This document shows positions 14,956 to 25,621 of a stretch of 64,000 bases of DNA, piece after piece. The notes beneath the pieces are model-generated. The model was not told where the DNA came from. It saw only the letters and a program-made list of their open reading frames with translations, and did no database searches. Positions within the stretch are counted from its first letter, which is position 1, and the number at the start of each line of letters is the position of its first letter. This DNA comes from Streptomyces vilmorinianum (GTDB taxonomy: Bacteria; Actinomycetota; Actinomycetes; Streptomycetales; Streptomycetaceae), in NCBI RefSeq assembly GCF_005517195.1, contig NZ_CP040244.1, positions 7,086,001 to 7,150,000 on the forward strand, read 5' to 3'. The translations under genes were made by a program, and so were the position numbers.

Positions 14956-16432
14956 GGCCGAGCGCCGGCATCGCGTAAGAGAAGACGAAGACCGCCGACA
15001 CGACGTACATCGCCACCGGGACCTCGCGGCCCCGGCCGGCCGCGAGGCGCAGCACGCTGAAGGCGATGAAGCCGATGCCGATGCCGTTCGTGATCGAGTA
15101 CGTGAACGGCATCATCACCATCGCCAGGAACGCCGGCACGGCGATGGTGAAGTCGCTCCAGTCGATGTCCTTGACCGAACCGGCCAGGATCAGGAAGCCG
15201 ACCGCGAGCAGCGCGGGCGTGGCGGCCTGGGACGGCACCATCGTGGCGAGCGGCGTGAGGAACAGCGCCACCGAGAACAGACCGCCGGTGACCACCGACG
15301 CGAGGCCGGTGCGCGCTCCCTCGCCGACGCCCGCCGCGGACTCCACGAAGCAGGTGGTGGCCGAGGAGGAGGTCGCGCCGCCGGAGGCGACGGCGAGGCC
15401 GTCCACGAGCAGGACCTTGTTGATGCCGGGGAGGTTGCCGTCCTTGTCCATCAGCTTCGCCTCGTCGCCGACGCCGAGGATCGTGCCCATCGCGTCGAAG
15501 AAGCAGGACAGCAGCACGGTGAAGACGAACAGGACGCCGGTCAGCATCCCGACCTTCTCGAACCCGCCGAACAGGCTCACCTCGCCGACCAGGCCGAAGT
15601 CGGGCGAGGCGACCGGGTTGCCGGGCCAGGTCGGGGTGGTCAGGCCCCAGGACGGGATCTCCGCCACGGCGTTGATCACCATCGCCACGATCGTCATCAC
15701 GACGATGGAGATGAGGATGGCGCCCGGCACCTTGCGGATGATCAGCGCGAGCGTGAGCAGCGTGCCCAGGATGAAGACGAGCACCGGCCAGCCGGTGAGG
15801 TGACCGCCGCCGCCGAGCTGGAGCGGGACGGTGGTGTGGGCGGCGTCCGGGATACGGGAGACGAAGCCCGAGTCGACGAGGCCGATGAGCATGATGAAGA
15901 GGCCGATACCGATCGCGATGCCCTTGCGCAGGCCGACCGGGACCGCGTTCATCACGCGCTCGCGCAGACCGGTCGCGACGAGCAGCATCACGACGAGGCC
16001 GGCGAGGACGACCATGCCCATGGCGTCCGGCCAGGACATCTTCGGCGCGAGCTGGAGGGCGACGACGGTGTTGACACCGAGGCCGGCCGCGAGAGCGATC
16101 GGGACGTTGCCGATGACACCCATGAGGAGCGTCGAGAAGGCCGCGGTGAGTACGGTCGCGGTGACCAGCTGGCCGCCGTCGAGCTGGTGCCCGTACATGT
16201 CCTTGGCGCTGCCGAGGATGATCGGGTTCAGCACGATGATGTAGGCCATCGCGAAGAAGGTGGCGAAACCGCCGCGGACCTCGCGGGCGACGGTGGAGCC
16301 GCGCTCGGAGATCTTGAAGAAGCGGTCGAGTCCCGAGGCCGGTCCCTGGGGGCTCGCGGGCTCGGGAGTGATGGCCGTGGGGGTACCGCCCGCGCCGCCT
16401 GCGGCTGCGGGGGAGGTGGCCGTGGTGCTCAT
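14948..16432 (-). CDS. NCS2 family purine permease (AzgA-like)
   Basis: 494 residues from the ATG at 16432, preceded by GAAGAGGAAC; an in-frame upstream start at 16492 is less likely. About 12-14 hydrophobic segments. The N-terminal REVRGGFATFFAMAYIIVLNP and the central ESAAGVGEGARTGLASVVTG are hallmarks of the AzgA/PbuG branch, proton symporters for adenine, guanine or hypoxanthine. The N-terminal 30 residues are Ala/Gly/Pro-rich and cytoplasmic. Single gene; its 3' end overlaps the convergent ribbon-helix-helix gene. Confidence 0.92.
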   Translation of the reverse strand: MSTTATSPAAAGGAGGTPTAITPEPASPQGPASGLDRFFKISERGSTVAREVRGGFATFFAMAYIIVLNPIILGSAKDMYGHQLDGGQLVTATVLTAAFSTLLMGVIGNVPIALAAGLGVNTVVALQLAPKMSWPDAMGMVVLAGLVVMLLVATGLRERVMNAVPVGLRKGIAIGIGLFIMLIGLVDSGFVSRIPDAAHTTVPLQLGGGGHLTGWPVLVFILGTLLTLALIIRKVPGAILISIVVMTIVAMVINAVAEIPSWGLTTPTWPGNPVASPDFGLVGEVSLFGGFEKVGMLTGVLFVFTVLLSCFFDAMGTILGVGDEAKLMDKDGNLPGINKVLLVDGLAVASGGATSSSATTCFVESAAGVGEGARTGLASVVTGGLFSVALFLTPLATMVPSQAATPALLAVGFLILAGSVKDIDWSDFTIAVPAFLAMVMMPFTYSITNGIGIGFIAFSVLRLAAGRGREVPVAMYVVSAVFVFSYAMPALGLT

Positions 16433-16573
16433 GGGGTTCCTCTTCGGGCGTCCAATGTGGCGGTTCATACGAGAGAAACCCGCCAGAGGCAAACCGTTTC
16501 AGTATGAACACATGAGCGAGTGAGCGTCCATCTCCGCGCGTAGACACGATTTCCGGCCGCCTAGACTGACCGC

Positions 16574-16840
16574 ATGGCGAAGTGGACCCCCAAGCACGAG
16601 GCACCCGAGCCCCTGGAGGGGCCCGTCGTCGCCACCATCACCGGCGGCACGATCCTGTGGTTCGTCCTGTTCCTGGTGCAGGTTCCCTTCTACGGCTGGT
16701 TCGAGGACCGGGACCTGACCTGGTGGGTGTGGACCTGCCTGGCCGGCGCCGGCCTCGGCCTGATCGGCATCTGGTACGTGCGCAAGCGCGACGCGGCGAT
16801 CAAGCGGGCGGCGGAAGCGGCGAAGGCGTCGGACTCCTAG
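16574..16840 (+). CDS. DUF2530 membrane protein
   Basis: 88 residues, beginning MAKWTPKHEAPEPLEGPVV. Two transmembrane helices (TITGGTILWFVLFLVQVPFY and TWWVWTCLAGAGLGLIGIWY) lead to a basic cytoplasmic tail. It matches DUF2530, a small actinobacterial membrane family of unknown role. Divergent from the permease. Confidence 0.88.
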   Translation: MAKWTPKHEAPEPLEGPVVATITGGTILWFVLFLVQVPFYGWFEDRDLTWWVWTCLAGAGLGLIGIWYVRKRDAAIKRAAEAAKASDS

Positions 16841-16885
16841 GCCCGGGGCCTTCCCCAGGGCCCCCTGCCTTGTCATGATCCAGCC

Positions 16886-17428
16886 ATGGCTGACACGACG
16901 ACGCCCGTGTACCGGGCGCGCTACGGCTGGGACCGCAGGACCACGGGTGTCGTGGCGCTCTCCGCCCTCTTCACCGTGGTCCTGCTGCTCCCCGACATGC
17001 CCCTGCTCGGGCGGATCCTGGGCCTGCCGCTGTTCGGCGCGGGCGGGCTCTTCCTGGCGTACGTCGCCATGAGCCGCAAGGTCGCGTTCCGGGTGGACGA
17101 GACGGGGGTGCTCCTCGGCGGGAACGCCGCCAGGTACCGCGCCACCACCGCCCATGTGCCCTGGGCCGACATCACGGGCGTCGTCCTCTGGCGCCAGCGC
17201 ACCGGCCGCACCACCGTGCCCTATGTAGGGGTCGCCCGGCGCGAGGGCGCACCGCCGCTGCCCGGGAGCGGGCCGGCGAACCGTGCCGTCCTGGAGTTCC
17301 TCACGCCGGTCTCCGCCGATGTCGCGCAGGCGTCCCGGGCGGTCGTCGGGTGGCGCCTCGACAAGGACCGGCTGCTCGCCGCCGTCACCCACTTCGCACC
17401 GGACGTCCCCGTGCGGGACCACCACTAG
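16886..17428 (+). CDS. Two-TM protein with a PH-like soluble domain
   Basis: 180 residues. A hydrophobic hairpin (about 18-60: VVALSALFTVVLLLPDMPLL and LFGAGGLFLAYVAM) is followed by a domain with alternating strands (AFRVDETGVLLGGN, VPWADITGVVLWR, TVPYVGVARREG). This resembles the bacterial PH-like membrane proteins of streptomycetes. Function unknown. It follows DUF2530 by 45 bp and may be co-transcribed. The 171 bp downstream hold only short GGCACC/GGGCCCC repeats and the promoter of the next gene. Confidence 0.7.
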   Translation: MADTTTPVYRARYGWDRRTTGVVALSALFTVVLLLPDMPLLGRILGLPLFGAGGLFLAYVAMSRKVAFRVDETGVLLGGNAARYRATTAHVPWADITGVVLWRQRTGRTTVPYVGVARREGAPPLPGSGPANRAVLEFLTPVSADVAQASRAVVGWRLDKDRLLAAVTHFAPDVPVRDHH

Positions 17429-17599
17429 CCGCCCGCGGCCCTCTCGGCACCCTCGCCCCCCTCGGCACCGTGGGCCCCCTCGGCACCGTGGGCCCCCCGC
17501 GGCCCCCGTAGTACCGGGGGACCATTTCCGTCCTCCCGTGGTCTGATGTTCTGCTTTCTCGGCGGGTGAACGACCCATTCCGGTCGTAACGTCGAGAAC

Positions 17600-20008
<2,409 letters not shown>

Positions 20009-20067
20009 GTGACGGGCCCGGCGGGACAACCCTTCGGCCGGCTCGGGTGTCCTCCTTGTGCGCACGC

Positions 20068-20100
20068 GTGTCCTGAGAGCGTCCTGAGAGCGTCTTGAGA
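20068..20100. repeat. Three 11-bp direct repeats before the LAETG gene
   Basis: GTGTCCTGAGA, GCGTCCTGAGA and GCGTCTTGAGA follow one another without gaps (20068-20078, 20079-20089, 20090-20100). They end 42 bp before the start codon at 20143. The one-turn period fits tandem binding by a response regulator dimer. Confidence 0.5.
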
Positions 20101-20142
20101 GCACAGCAGGTGTCGTCGGGCGCCTGCGGGAGGGAACACCCC

Positions 20143-21015
20143 ATGAGACTTCGCCCGGCCGCCACCGTGGCCCTCACGTCCGCCGTACTGTTCCTCGCCG
20201 TACCCGCCGGCCGTGCCGCGGAGGCTCCGGCGGCGCTGCCCAGTTGTGAGGACGTCTCGACCGCCTACGGGGACTACGAGCAGAAGTCCCTCACCGCGAC
20301 GGTGAACGTGGTCCCCGAGACGCTCGTCGCGGGCAGCGGCTGGCAGCCGGTCGAGGGGGCGGTGACCAACATCGGTGCCGAGGACCTGCCGGACGTCACG
20401 GTGAGCGGCTACCCCTGGCGGCAGGTCGAGTTCCCGGAGTACGACCTCAGGGACTATGTGAAGGCGCAGGTGAAGGCGGCCGACGGAAGCTGGCACGACC
20501 TCGGGACGGGGCCCGCGGGCGTCGGGGAGATCGCGCTGCTGAAGGCCGGAGAGACCCGGAGCTTCGAGCTGCGCGTCCAGGCGGTCGGCAAGCTACCCGC
20601 CGACCTCACGTGGGCGGAGTTCGCCTTCTCCGGGGCGTTCGCGGACGTCTACCGCTACCCGGACACCGGCAAGGAGGTCGACTGCACGGGATACGCCCGC
20701 GCCAACGACACCTTCCGCATCAAGCCCGTCGACACGAAGCCGACCACGGCCCCGACGCCCACGCCCACGCCGACGCCGACGCCGAGCAAGACGCCGACGC
20801 CGACGCCGACTCCCACGCCGACGGCGACCGCGAGCCCGACGCCCACGCCGACCCCGACGGCCACCGCGTCGAACACGCCCGCCCCGAACCACGGCGGCCG
20901 GCTCGCCGAGACCGGCGCCTCCGGGGCGACGACCACGCTCGCCGTCATCGGCGGCGCGGTCGTCGTCCTCGGCGCGGCGGCGGTGCTCTTCGGCCGCCGC
21001 CGCGACAAGGGCTAG
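20143..21015 (+). CDS. Sortase-anchored (LAETG) surface protein
   Basis: 290 residues; the ATG at 20143 follows GGGAGGGAA and gives a clean signal peptide (MRLRPAATVALTSAVLFLAV, cut near AEA). A beta-rich domain of about 180 residues follows (CEDVSTAYGDYEQKSLTATV ... VDCTGYARAND), with two cysteines. Next come a wall-spanning Pro/Thr linker of about 50 residues with PTPTPT repeats, then LAETG, a hydrophobic helix and RRRDKG. LAxTG is the substrate motif of the class E sortases of Streptomyces, so the protein should be covalently attached to peptidoglycan. The partner bound by the N-terminal domain is unknown. Its TAG overlaps the stop of the opposite gene within CTAG. Confidence 0.9.
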   Translation: MRLRPAATVALTSAVLFLAVPAGRAAEAPAALPSCEDVSTAYGDYEQKSLTATVNVVPETLVAGSGWQPVEGAVTNIGAEDLPDVTVSGYPWRQVEFPEYDLRDYVKAQVKAADGSWHDLGTGPAGVGEIALLKAGETRSFELRVQAVGKLPADLTWAEFAFSGAFADVYRYPDTGKEVDCTGYARANDTFRIKPVDTKPTTAPTPTPTPTPTPSKTPTPTPTPTPTATASPTPTPTPTATASNTPAPNHGGRLAETGASGATTTLAVIGGAVVVLGAAAVLFGRRRDKG

Positions 21016-24000
21016 TCGAACCAGCGGTCGCGGGCCAGCTCCGCAGTCCTCGACGGGTCCTCCAGGAGCGCCGCGACCTCGAAGCGGCGGGGCCACTGGC
21101 CGGCCGCCCAGGCCAGGCCGGCGGCGACGCCCTCCAGGGTGGCGGCGTGGATGGTCCCGTCGGGGGTGCGGCGCCAGTCGAGTTCGACGCCGGCGGCGCG
21201 GAGTTCCTCGTGCTCGATGTACGAGGCCGGGGTCGCCGGGCCGAGGAGCGCGTGGACCGAGGGCGGTACGTCGTGCTCCTCGCCGACCGTGGTGACCTCG
21301 GCCTCGACGGACTCGCTCAGCCGCCGCACCTGGAAGAGCTCCGCCAGGTCCGCCGCCCGCGACGGGGAGACCGGCAGCAGGGGCAGCCCGCCCGCCAGCG
21401 GCAGGAGGTCGGGGGCGTCCGCGACCAGCGCCTCGGAGGCGTCGACCACGACGAGCGCGCCGTCCACGACCGCGCGCAGCTCGTCGGGGAGGGTGACCTG
21501 CTCGGGGTCCAGCCAGGCCAGGGCCGTGTACAGGGCGTGCAGTTGGGCACCGGACACCTCGCGGGCCGGGTCGGCCAGGCGGGCCAGGAGTTCGGCCGCG
21601 CCGCCCGGCTCGTCCAGGAGCGAGGTGACCGAGGTACGCACGCCGAGCGCCCGCAGCACCTGCTCGTCCTCGAAACCGGTCGCGTCGGCGGAGTCGTACA
21701 GGCCGATGAGCAGCGGGTCCGTGCCGGCGGCCCGCAGACCGGCGGGGCGCCGGCCGTCGAGGACGGGGTGGTCGCGCAGCCACCAGGCGGTGTACGACCG
21801 TACGGTCTCGGTCGTCCCGTCCGGCATCAGGACCCGTACGGGCTGGGTGAGCGCGTCCCGCAGCGGCGGCCGGGCGAGCATCGCGAGCGCCTGCGGCCAG
21901 GCGTCGTCGTCGACCAGGTCCAGGTCCCGTACGGCGACGATCTCGGTCGCCACCGGCGGCACCGGGGCCTCCGGCAGCCGGTCGAGGACGTCCTCGCACC
22001 ACACGTCGACCGCGTCGAGGAGCCCGGCGTCGTCGGGCTCGGCGAAGTCCCCCTCGCGGGGCTCCAGTTCGTCCGGGTCGAGGACGAGGTCGGTGGCCCT
22101 GACCAGGGTGAAGCCGGCGAGCACCCCGCAGGCGGCGAGCGGCTGCTCGCCCCAGCGTGCGGCCAGTTCGCCGTCGACCAGGGCGAGTTCGTCCTCGCGC
22201 ATCACGGCGGCGAAGGCGCTGCCGGGCAGGACCAGTTCACCGGCGGGCGCGAGTTCGCCGTCCTCGTCGGGGAGGGCCAGCGCGCCGAGCCACGGCTCGT
22301 CGCCGGGCTCCAGCTCCGCGTCCCGTACGAGCGTGAGGACGGTCTCGGCGAGCTCGTCGGCGTCCAGGGTGTCCGCGTCCTCGTCCCAGATCTCCCCCGC
22401 GTCGAGGGATCCGGCGACCGCCGCCCTGACCTGGGGAGTCGTCAGCACGGCGCGCGGAGTGGCCGGCAGGGCGCCGAGCTTCTCCAGGAGCGGGTGGGCG
22501 GCCTCCGGGTGGGCCACCTTCAGACCGAGGCGGGTCAGGTCGGCGGGGGTGCGGTCCTGGGGAAGCAGCACGTGCCGGGGGCCGATGGTGGTGCGGATCC
22601 GGGCGGCCTGCTCCTCGCGGCCTTCCCCGCCGTCCGCGTACGGGCTGTCCGGCCCCGCGTCCGGGCCCGCGTCCGCGTCCGGGGCCGCCAGCGGGACCGG
22701 CAGGCCCGTCAGCCGGTCCGGGTCCACGCCCGCGAGGGAGTCGTACAGGCGCCACCACCACGACGGCGCCCTGTCCACCCCGGCGAGCCGGTCGATCGCC
22801 TCGGTCAGCGGCACCCGCCCGATCCCGAGCGTGCGCAGCTCGGTCCGCCGCTCCAGGCCCGCGGGCAGCAGGGTCGGGAAGACCTCGGCCAGGACGGCGA
22901 CGGTCTCGTGGCCCGCGCCCTCGACGACCTCGGCCTCCACGGGCCGCAGCGCGGGCAGCTCCTCGGAGGGCGCCTCGGGCGCCAGGAAGGCCACGCGCGG
23001 CAGCCGCCGCAGGATCTCCGAGCGCAGCGCCCCGTCCAGGACGCCCTTGCCGAGCGGGCCGGGCACCAGGTCGATCGTGGCGACCGTCACGGGCTGCCAG
23101 TCCGCGAGGAGTTCGGCGTACGCGTCGGCCGCGCGCTCGACGAGGAAGTCGGTGAGCGGCCCGGGCGCCGGGTGACGGCGGGCGGTGTCCAGCGGCAGCG
23201 AGGCGATCAGCAGGGCGGGCATGCCGAGCGGTTCGTCGGTGGGGGTGGGGGCGTGGACGACGGCGGCGGTACGGGGCGACAGCGGGGCGCCCTCGCCGTC
23301 CACCGGTACGGCCCAGGTCACCGACCAGTGCGGGCGCAGCCGTTCCTCGACCGGCCGGTCCTTGAGGAGCGCGGGGTCGAGGGGGCCGCCGTGGCTGACG
23401 GTCCGCCAGCGGTGGGTGCCGGTCGCGGAGTCGGCGATGTGGACGTAACCGTCCTCCTCGGAGCGGCGCAGCGTCCGTACGCCCTCCGGCGTCTCGACCA
23501 CGATCTCGGCGAGGCCGGGGAGGGTCAGGAGCAGGGCGTCGTCGATGGAGGCGAGGAGCCGCTCGGCGAGGTCGACGGCGGCGGAGTCCCGCAGCGGGAG
23601 CACGACGACGGTGTCGTAGCCGTCGGGGGCCGTGCCCTCCGCGGGCAGCGGGAGACGCAGCAGCGGGACGTGGCCGTCGCGGCGGCGCAGTTCGTCACCG
23701 AGGCCGGGGCTGTGCCGGGCGGTCTCGGCGGCCAGCTCGCGGGCCTCGGCGAGGGACCAGCGGACACCGCCGTGGCGGCCCAGGACGGCGGGCTCGTCGC
23801 TGACGGCGAGGACGGCGGCGAAGCCGACGCCGAAGCGGCCGACCGCTCCGCGCTCGTGCTCGCGCTTGGCGGAGGCCCGGAGGGTGGAGAGCGACTCGAC
23901 GCCGGTGGCGTCGAGCGGGGCGCCGGTGTTGGCGGCGGCCAGGACGGCGGGGGTGTCGGCACCCGCGGGGTGCAGGGTGAGCCGGAGGCGGCCGGTGACG

Positions 24001-24209
24001 CCGGCGCGGTGGGCGGCGTCGGCGGCGTTCTGGGCGAGCTCGACCACGAGCCGGTCGCGGTAGCCGCCGAGGGCGAGGTCCTCCTCGGCGTTCGCGTCCT
24101 CCCGGAACCGGGCGGGGCCGGCTCCCCAGGAATCGAGTACGCCTCGGCGCAGCCGGGCGGTGCCGAAGGGGTCGGCTCCGTCGGTCGACGTCCTGACGCT
24201 GACGCTCAC
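21012..24209 (-). CDS. Sacsin-like HSP90-type ATPase protein
   Basis: 1065 residues from GTG 24209, preceded by GGAGTCAGAC; the frame extends further to 24314 without a convincing signal. The N-terminal 200 residues form a GHKL ATPase domain of the sacsin/HSP90 kind: the N-box LVVELAQNAADAAHRAG, the G1 box near LAAANTGAPLDATGVE, and RFGVGFAAVLAVSD. The rest (~850 residues) is helical, acidic and Leu/Ala-rich with no named domain. Sacsin is a eukaryotic chaperone; the bacterial homologues are uncharacterised. Cytoplasmic. Single gene. Confidence 0.8.
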   Translation of the reverse strand: MSVSVRTSTDGADPFGTARLRRGVLDSWGAGPARFREDANAEEDLALGGYRDRLVVELAQNAADAAHRAGVTGRLRLTLHPAGADTPAVLAAANTGAPLDATGVESLSTLRASAKREHERGAVGRFGVGFAAVLAVSDEPAVLGRHGGVRWSLAEARELAAETARHSPGLGDELRRRDGHVPLLRLPLPAEGTAPDGYDTVVVLPLRDSAAVDLAERLLASIDDALLLTLPGLAEIVVETPEGVRTLRRSEEDGYVHIADSATGTHRWRTVSHGGPLDPALLKDRPVEERLRPHWSVTWAVPVDGEGAPLSPRTAAVVHAPTPTDEPLGMPALLIASLPLDTARRHPAPGPLTDFLVERAADAYAELLADWQPVTVATIDLVPGPLGKGVLDGALRSEILRRLPRVAFLAPEAPSEELPALRPVEAEVVEGAGHETVAVLAEVFPTLLPAGLERRTELRTLGIGRVPLTEAIDRLAGVDRAPSWWWRLYDSLAGVDPDRLTGLPVPLAAPDADAGPDAGPDSPYADGGEGREEQAARIRTTIGPRHVLLPQDRTPADLTRLGLKVAHPEAAHPLLEKLGALPATPRAVLTTPQVRAAVAGSLDAGEIWDEDADTLDADELAETVLTLVRDAELEPGDEPWLGALALPDEDGELAPAGELVLPGSAFAAVMREDELALVDGELAARWGEQPLAACGVLAGFTLVRATDLVLDPDELEPREGDFAEPDDAGLLDAVDVWCEDVLDRLPEAPVPPVATEIVAVRDLDLVDDDAWPQALAMLARPPLRDALTQPVRVLMPDGTTETVRSYTAWWLRDHPVLDGRRPAGLRAAGTDPLLIGLYDSADATGFEDEQVLRALGVRTSVTSLLDEPGGAAELLARLADPAREVSGAQLHALYTALAWLDPEQVTLPDELRAVVDGALVVVDASEALVADAPDLLPLAGGLPLLPVSPSRAADLAELFQVRRLSESVEAEVTTVGEEHDVPPSVHALLGPATPASYIEHEELRAAGVELDWRRTPDGTIHAATLEGVAAGLAWAAGQWPRRFEVAALLEDPSRTAELARDRWFD

Positions 24210-24296
24210 GTCTGACTCCACTCTGCGGGGCGGGATTGTGCCGGGGCCCGAAGGTACCGCGACCTGCGGGCCTCTCGCGTCGCCCGTTCCGGGCGG

Positions 24297-24407
24297 GTGC
24301 CCGGCGAGTGCCACGCGCGTGCCCGGCGAGTGCCCGGTGAGTGCCCCGGAGCCGTCCGCCCCTTGGGTCTCGCCCTTGGGTCTCGCCCTCGGGTCTCGCC
24401 CCTCGGG
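24297..24407. repeat. Short tandem repeats between two minus-strand genes
   Basis: This 198-bp gap holds a GTGCCCGGCGAGTGCC-type repeat (about 24297-24347, three degenerate copies). It is followed by a CTTGGGTCTCGCC repeat (about 24362-24407, four copies of 12-13 bp) running up to the stop of the DUF3027 gene. No ORF is supported here. Confidence 0.6.
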
Positions 24408-25328
24408 TTACGAGTGGCCCAGATCCTCGGAGACGCCGTCCGGTTCGGTCGTGGAACCCGAGTCCTTCGCCGGGCGGAGCGGGAACGAGTCCGCGCCCAT
24501 CGAGTCCAGGACCGGGGGCGCCGGGCGCGGGGGCTTCGGCATGACCGCCGCCTCGGAGTGCCCGCCGCAGCCGTACGAGAGGGAGACGACCCGCCCGTCC
24601 GCCGGGGAGAACTCGTTCGCGCAGACGCCGAAGGCCTGCTTCAGCGAGCCGGCCAGCGGCACCAGGAAGCCGCAGGACTCGCAGGACGCGGGCGCGGCCT
24701 GTGCCATCGGGGTCTTCGCTCCGAACGCCTCGTCCCAGCGGTCCGCCGCCACGTGCAGCCCGTACCGCGAGAGCACCCGCGCGCGCCGCATGCCGAGCTC
24801 CTCGGCGACCGAGGCGATCGCGCCACGGGACGGCGTACGGGAGACGATCTCGGCGTCCTCGGCGTCGAGGTGGTCCGCCATCTCCTCCGAGACCGCGGAG
24901 TTCGGCGGGGGCGCGTCCTCGCCGGAGAAGCCCTGCTCGAGACGGAGGTCGTCCTGCTCCGTCGGCAGCAGGTCGCCCGGCCCCATGTCGCCGGGGCGCA
25001 GGCGCTCGCTCCACGGCACCCACTCGGGGGCGAGGAGGGCGTCGGAGCCCGGCAGCAGGACGGTTTCGTCAAGGGTGACGTTCTTGGCCCGGGAGGCGCG
25101 GGTGACCGTCACGGCCCAGCGCCAGCCGCGGTAGCCGGATTCCGCGCACTCGAAGAAGTGCGTGACGACCCGGTCACCCTCGGCGACGACCTCCACGTGC
25201 GGCCCGACGATGCCGGGTGCGGCGGCCTCCTCGGCGGCCGCCCGCGCCAGGTCTACCGCCTCGGCGCACAGGCGGTCGGGGGTACGCGGGGTACGCGGGG
25301 TACGGCTTCGCGTCGTCGCAGCACTCAC
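24408..25328 (-). CDS. DUF3027 protein
   Basis: 306 residues from GTG 25328 (VSAATTRSRTPRTPRTPDRL). The conserved core ESGYRGWRWAVTVTRASRAK, followed by VLLPGSDALLAPEWVPWSER and LRPGDMGPGDLLPT, identifies the actinobacterial DUF3027 family. A Cys pair (SCESCG) and later cysteines (VCANEF, GCGGHSE) suggest a metal-binding C-terminal part. The region VAEELGMRRARVLSRYGLHVA is helix-turn-helix-like. Function unknown; the gene is conserved in the Streptomyces core. The 293 bp upstream, shared with the divergent MFS gene, hold no further gene I can support. Confidence 0.85.
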   Translation of the reverse strand: MSAATTRSRTPRTPRTPDRLCAEAVDLARAAAEEAAAPGIVGPHVEVVAEGDRVVTHFFECAESGYRGWRWAVTVTRASRAKNVTLDETVLLPGSDALLAPEWVPWSERLRPGDMGPGDLLPTEQDDLRLEQGFSGEDAPPPNSAVSEEMADHLDAEDAEIVSRTPSRGAIASVAEELGMRRARVLSRYGLHVAADRWDEAFGAKTPMAQAAPASCESCGFLVPLAGSLKQAFGVCANEFSPADGRVVSLSYGCGGHSEAAVMPKPPRPAPPVLDSMGADSFPLRPAKDSGSTTEPDGVSEDLGHS

Positions 25329-25621
25329 AGGTCTCGCTTCTCTCCTACGCCGTCTCACGGGTGCGCCGGCCGAGGCACGGGAGCGAAGCCGCGGGCGGCG
25401 GGCGGAGCGGACCAGAGGGCCGCATCGACGTCCGCACCCGACATGTCTCGCGCGTCTCGGGCACACCTATCGTCATCCATTCTGCGGGATGCCGAAGAGG
25501 CGCGCGGCCGAGAACTTCCGCCGGTGGCGCGCTACGCACGCTACCCCGTTCTCAGGCCGCCGCCCACCTGCCCGTCCCAAAAGGCGGCGCGAGGCCGCGC
25601 CACGGTTCGTACGGGAAAGGT

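Noticed and set aside
20610..24215. 1201-codon plus-strand frame
   Set aside because: Antisense shadow of the sacsin-like gene, whose minus-strand frame shows a real ATPase domain.
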